Below are positions 59,830 through 64,000 of a DNA stretch of 64,000 nt, one piece after another (position 1 is the stretch's first letter; each line of letters begins with the position of its first letter). The DNA comes from Bigelowiella natans CCMP2755. Lineage: Eukaryota > Cercozoa > Chlorarachniophyceae. The notes below the pieces were generated by a model. It worked only from the letters and a program-made list of their open reading frames with translations, did no database searches and had not been told where the DNA came from. The translations under genes and the position numbers were made by a program. The stretch spans positions 1-64,000 of the forward strand of contig ADNK01000094.1 of the NCBI GenBank assembly GCA_000320545.1, in the 5' to 3' direction.

Positions 59830-60922
59830 TGTGTGTGTCAAAATAAGCTCTGTTATACGTGTGCTGCTACCAGTTTCTGCCGTGGCTAAGATGTCCCTTC
59901 CGCTTAACCCCACCGACCAGCACCACATCTTTCCACAAAAAAGGAGCGGGGGCGTTTGTTGGGATAATAGCGTTGATTTTGTGGTGAGTGGTGTAATTCA
60001 TTCAAAGCAGCCATGCAGCAATAAATCGGAGCGAGAGCAGCAAGAGATCTGCCTGTGTTCGACGCATTCTTTTCATATCTCTTTCTTGCGCTGTACCTGT
60101 ATTGGGGTAGGGGCGACAAAAGCCTTCGGGAATCCTGCCTTCACCTTGTCGTAGGGGAGCAAATGCCCGAGCTCCCTCAGAGAACGAACCTGAGGAAGGT
60201 TAAGACTTTAATGTGAATGCTGAATCAATTTCTCCTAGGGGAAATATATGGAACATTTTGGCCAAGATGAACCCTGTAAGCTCACAACCAATACGAAGGT
60301 AAGGTCTATTTAGTGGCATTTCTATGATTACTGCTATAATCATTACAATTTGGACGATTTTTTGTAAATATGCATGCAGCATCACCACTATCGCCCACCC
60401 ATCATCAAATCGATGTAAAACCCCCCTCCCCAGCATCAAATCATCGATGTCTCTCCTTCTATTTTCTGGCCCCCTCGGTGTTCGTGTTTCTGCTCGCCTA
60501 TCATCCCTCCGAAGTTACCGGTTTCCACTTCTGACGACGTGCGTGCGTGGCGTTGGCGGAGCTCATGTTATCAACTTTGGCAGCTTCATCGGTGTCATTA
60601 AGATTTAAGCGGTCGACAATAACAACGGGGGTACTAACAGTATTCCCAGCAGCAGTGCAGTCAGCAGCAGCTGCATCAACATCTCCCGTGATTCCTTGGC
60701 CTTTTACTTTGTTTGCTTGCTCATGCCTTTGGCGTAGTAGCGTTTGTTTCTTCCTCAACCGTTTTAAAAGAAACGAGGAGGCAGGAGCCTCCCTCCGCAC
60801 ATCATCGTCAACCTATGGTGAAAGAGAAGAGGTATGATATGCGTCGCTCATCGTTGCTAAAATTGGGATCAAGATCAGTAGCAGGGCGGGCTTCTGCTCG
60901 ACAACTATGTGCAAGCTTGCGT

Positions 60923-60960
<38 letters not shown>

Positions 60961-61430
60961 AAAATAGGGATAGGAGAGGAGTGGGAGAACGGTAGGAAAC
61001 GTCGCTGCGCTGACTGCGTCTATTTCTTTTTATAACTAACACCAATGAAGGTTGAGCCAGATATTCATACATTCCATTTTTATGTTGCACTTCCCAACGC
61101 GTAGAGGAGAGCTGTCAGTTCTGAGCGCTCACACACGAAATGATTCATCACCTCTTCCGGGAGGTCGCTCGATGTGTCATCGTCCTGGTGCTTTCGCAGG
61201 CGTTTCTCGCTATCTTTCTTGGGCTGGAGAATACAATGTCAAATAGATGCAAGAATAGGAATAAATAATGACTTTTGTAGATAGATGGCGTTTGTCGCCT
61301 CTGCGTGCGTGTTCTGGCACAGGACGATGGGATTTCTCTCTCTCCCCACCTCATGAGAGTTCCGTTGCTTAGATGCTACATCTGTAGGGGCGGAAGCGTC
61401 TGGGTAATCCTGTACAATTTAGAAACATAA
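56805..61430 (-). CDS. DEAD-box ATP-dependent RNA helicase
   Basis: An RNA-remodelling ATPase spread over about ten minus-strand exons. In order it shows: the Q-motif region (AFVAPTPIQ, about 60100); motif I split by an intron ([13 protein letters not shown] at about 59870, joined to [20 protein letters not shown] at about 59640-59700); motif Ia ([13 protein letters not shown], about 59260); TTPGR (about 58910); the DEAD motif in [10 protein letters not shown] (about 58570); SATWPPSM (about 58050); [19 protein letters not shown] (about 57740); [20 protein letters not shown] then HGDLTQEAR (57450-57550); [11 protein letters not shown] (about 57190); and [13 protein letters not shown] (about 57090). 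The C-terminal exon is Lys-rich ([20 protein letters not shown]) and ends with TGA at 56805-56807. N-terminal exons at 60500-61430 are charged and low in complexity. The subfamily was not determined; the basic tail suits a nucleolar or mRNA helicase. The exact start is unresolved and could lie further upstream. Confidence 0.92.
58345..58379. repeat. (AC)n microsatellite in a helicase intron
   Basis: About 17 AC units. Similar arrays in the same gene lie at 58723-58758 (AC), 59769-59838 (CT then GT) and 60920-60957 (GT). Confidence 0.9.
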
Positions 61431-61706
61431 ATTTTAAAGTTGATCCCCACTATTTTCTTAGTTTCACGAATAGGATGGAAAGATTATGCTGCGGCGATTT
61501 TTGTGTAACAGGGTTTTAATGTAATAAGGTGGCGGTCGCTCGAGGTCAGTCAATCACCCTCAATCAATTAAGCAAGCAACTAATTAATAAAGCACCATTG
61601 AAATACGCCTTGCGACGGCAGCTACAAGTTTCGAAGCCATGGAGGTTTCCATCCCTAGACTTTCCAAAAAATGTTGGTCTAGCTGAGCAAGAGTCTTTCC
61701 GTCCAC

Positions 61707-62123
61707 CTAGATGTTATTCGAGAAGAAATTCAGAGTGTGACTGACGGAGAAGATGCGCAAATACGTGGATTGATTCGGTTTATTTATTTCCACCCCTTGC
61801 TCAGCCAGCAGGGCTCCCCATTCTTGCCATGAGGGATTGTCGTCGTCATCATGACTTTCGGCCCTATCGCCTTCTGCACTTCGATCACCCTGCCACAACT
61901 CCGCAACAAATCCCCTGACATGATTCTGATCCCAATCCAAAAGGCATCCTCCTCCATTCCGATGGCTGTTATCTCTCCTTGCAACGCCAAGTCGTTGCGC
62001 GCGGTCTGGAGCAAGCCGGCTACGTAGCTTATCTCTCCGCCGCCGAACGTCATCCCTTAGCACCTGGCTCTTCGTAATCGGCGCAGTATCGGACTGAAGC
62101 GAATCAATCATCGAAAGACACAT
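61707..62123 (-). CDS. Hypothetical protein or 5' exon of the helicase gene
   Basis: An open frame from ATG 62123 encodes MCLSMIDSLQSDTAPITKSQ, then an Arg/Asp-rich region (LRDDVRRRRDKLRSRLAPDR) and an acidic Trp-containing stretch (DDDDNPSWQEWGALLAEQGV). It could be a stand-alone gene or the first exon of the downstream helicase. An alternative frame over 61784-62053 is equally long but starts internally. It faces the plus-strand gene at 62250 with 126 bases between starts. Confidence 0.4.
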   Translation of the reverse strand: MCLSMIDSLQSDTAPITKSQVLRDDVRRRRDKLRSRLAPDRAQRLGVARRDNSHRNGGGCLLDWDQNHVRGFVAELWQGDRSAEGDRAESHDDDDNPSWQEWGALLAEQGVEINKPNQSTYLRIFSVSHTLNFFSNNI

Positions 62124-62249
62124 TTTGAATTTACACTCAATATTGAATTATTGTGAACTGTTAAACGAACTAGAGACGCATGATTTCAGTTCGTTCTTAC
62201 TCGAGTGTCGCAGCAGTCGAGGTTATTCTTCTGATCCTCGCTGCTGCCT

Positions 62250-63853
62250 ATGCTTGCAGCGCCATTTGAGAGCATCACATTTAAGGGCGAAGATTCAGAC
62301 AGCGATGCCCCGATTGAAGTTCCATTGCCCCTGGGTAGCGTTAAAACTAAAGATCATACCAAGACAACAAAAATAATCAGAACACACACGAACACAATAC
62401 AACACGCACGTGAACACACGCACGCACGCACATATCCGCCTTGGCTAGGAAAGGTAGGATGGATGGAGGTAAGAATGGAGTGTGAGTCGTTCGCACATAC
62501 GATTGAGGAGCGCACTGAAAATGAGAAGTGCGCGCATCCACACTCTAGAGCCCCGATGAATCTCCTCCGTCGCAGCCAGGTCAGAACGCTCTTCCCGAAC
62601 CGACGCGACCATACGATCAGGCTCTTACACACTACTGCGAGGCATCAGATACTCATCACACATCTGATTTTCATGCAGCAGCGCACTCAGTCGTAGCTCT
62701 GGGCAAAGTAGCTCATCGGCTCGGCCGACCTATTTCCTGAGGAACATCCGAGCTCACCTACCCGTACCGCACGAATGCAATTCAATGGCGTTTCCCAATA
62801 TCGACAAAGTATTTTCATGTCGCACCTATAAAAACGATACATACTCGCATTTCGTTCGAAACGGATTTCATATTCCATTGCCAGAAGTCTCTGCCAAGAA
62901 TCTGATTTAGGCGAATTCGCCAGTTCTAGGAAAGAAATCCCCCCTATTTACCATCATTTTCCTTCCAATTCTCCTAAAATTAAACAAATTCCCGGGTAGG
63001 GTGCCGAAGTTTATGAGCTACAAATCTGAGTTTACAAATGAACCAGTTCGGGTAGAAAAAGGCATTGGGAAGGGGGGAGGGCATCATTCCAATGAACATG
63101 TGAAGAACCTTCTGCATTATTTATTTTACACGGTTCTAGAAATGTGTACCTCTATCTTAGACTCTATAGACCATTTCGCAAACCAACTGGGGGGTAGATG
63201 CGGCGGGATTACTTACTTTTCCACCTTCTGTTTTAGGCCTCCGAACGATCGTCTTCCGCTTGTTCAACCAGTACCGTCACTTAATCCATTTTTCAAAAGA
63301 TTCGAAATGTTAACCGCGATCAATATACTGACTTCCCTCATGAACGTAATCTCGAAGTACTCGAGTTGAAGGGGTTGTCATTAGTATATGTAAAGTCCTA
63401 AGGAGCTGTGTATCTGAAAAACTAGGCGAATAGTAGAGCCAGGGCCCTATATTTGAAAAACCTCGACAGTCATGAAGTGGGAGAGAGGATCCATGAAAAT
63501 AATAGAGGAAGAGTACAATACAACCTGTTCAAGGATTCTGGAGTAGCAGGGGAGCCCGTTACAGGTGAATAAAGTAGTAGTAGACGTGTGGTAGTAGGTG
63601 ATCACCTTCACGGAGTAGAACTTGAGTGAATTTTGTCCTAGGGTTCATGAAACGCAAGTCTTCCTCGAATCCGAACAAGAGTAGCTACGAAATGAATTCC
63701 AACTTCCACGATACCCAGTACGAGACTCCTCTCAGTTGTATTCCTGGACTGCGGAAAAATCCAGTTTTACATGAGGTGGGCACCCCAAAAAATCAAAACA
63801 TTCACGATGCATTGAATGATCCATGCATGGTTCGTATAAGAATTCATGTCTGA
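62250..63853 (+). CDS. Hypothetical multi-exon protein
   Basis: The first exon (ATG 62250) reads MLAAPFESITFKGEDSDSDA and continues to about 62370. Coding-like plus-strand segments follow: 62545-62740 (RPYDQALTHYCEASDTHHTS, then AAAHSVVALGKVAHRLGRPI), 63430-63560 (YLKNLDSHEVGERIHENNRG, RVQYNLFKDSGVAGEPVT) and 63645-63850 (FMKRKSSSNPNKSSYEMNSN). Exon links are not all resolved and the gene may run past the window. No family is recognised. Confidence 0.4.
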
Positions 63854-64000
63854 GAGTAATATGTAGCTGCCGAGACGTCATCTCTTGTACACATTTGGGA
63901 GTACTTCGACCTTCTTAAGTGAAAATATATGCATTCTCTCTTTTATGACTTTCGAAGTGGAGGAAGGGAAACAATCTGATGCGTAAAGTAGCAAGATCGA

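Noticed and set aside
1-64000. CRISPR array, bacterial operon or prophage
   Set aside because: Repeats are simple microsatellites without spacers, and all convincing genes contain GT-AG introns.

Overview
The window is nuclear DNA of a photosynthetic or once-photosynthetic protist. Nearly all genes are split by short GT-AG introns (many 40-200 bases), the introns and spacers are packed with dinucleotide and trinucleotide microsatellites, and there are no operons. At least one predicted protein (30218-31109, minus strand) starts with a signal peptide followed by a Ser/Arg/Lys-rich leader, the bipartite presequence expected where the plastid was gained by secondary endosymbiosis. A cryptophyte, chlorarachniophyte or related alga is my best guess; the lineage is inference and not proven by the sequence. 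TAA, TAG and TGA all appear as ordinary stops, so I assume the standard code.

Layout: 1-1081, no supported gene. 1082-6047 (minus), an Ala/Glu/Lys-rich coiled-coil protein with an AT-hook-like end. 6413-7289 (minus), unknown protein. 7774-11237 (plus), kinesin. 11990-12840 (minus), TRM112. 13171-14951 (plus), a repeat-metallopeptidase-EF-hand gene with a stop and a frameshift. About 17060-19430 (plus), a protein carrying a dynein-stalk-like segment and a very basic tail. 21384-22350 (plus), FAM72. 23439-24943 (minus), GNAT acetyltransferase. 25241-29352 (plus), TTD14-like P-loop protein. 30218-31109 (minus), putative plastid protein. 31300-31711 (plus), unknown. 32801-35355 (minus), Arg/His/Ser-rich protein. 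35670-36869 (plus), ankyrin-repeat protein. 38294-39011 (plus), EF-hand protein with a mitochondrial-type leader. 39894-42306 (minus), Nab2/ZC3H14-like RNA-binding protein. 42595-44759 (plus), CS-TPR co-chaperone. 45358-46050 (minus), unknown. 46468-52839 (plus), membrane-anchored LacZ-like GH2 protein lacking catalytic residues. 53455-56335 (minus), polytopic membrane protein. 56805-61430 (minus), DEAD-box helicase. 61707-62123 (minus) and 62250-63853 (plus), unknown.

The genes do not form one pathway. They are mostly housekeeping: translation and RNA (TRM112, DEAD-box helicase, Nab2-like), cytoskeleton and chaperones (kinesin, dynein-stalk-like, CS-TPR), signalling or metabolism (TTD14-like, GNAT, GH2) and organelle proteins. 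The strongest large-scale pattern is gene order: about eight head-to-head pairs with 100-500 base shared upstream regions, while the 3' flanks hold gene-free islands rich in TGCA, CATG and AGCT words. Splice sites and starts were read by eye from conserved motifs, so exon ends are approximate unless stated.
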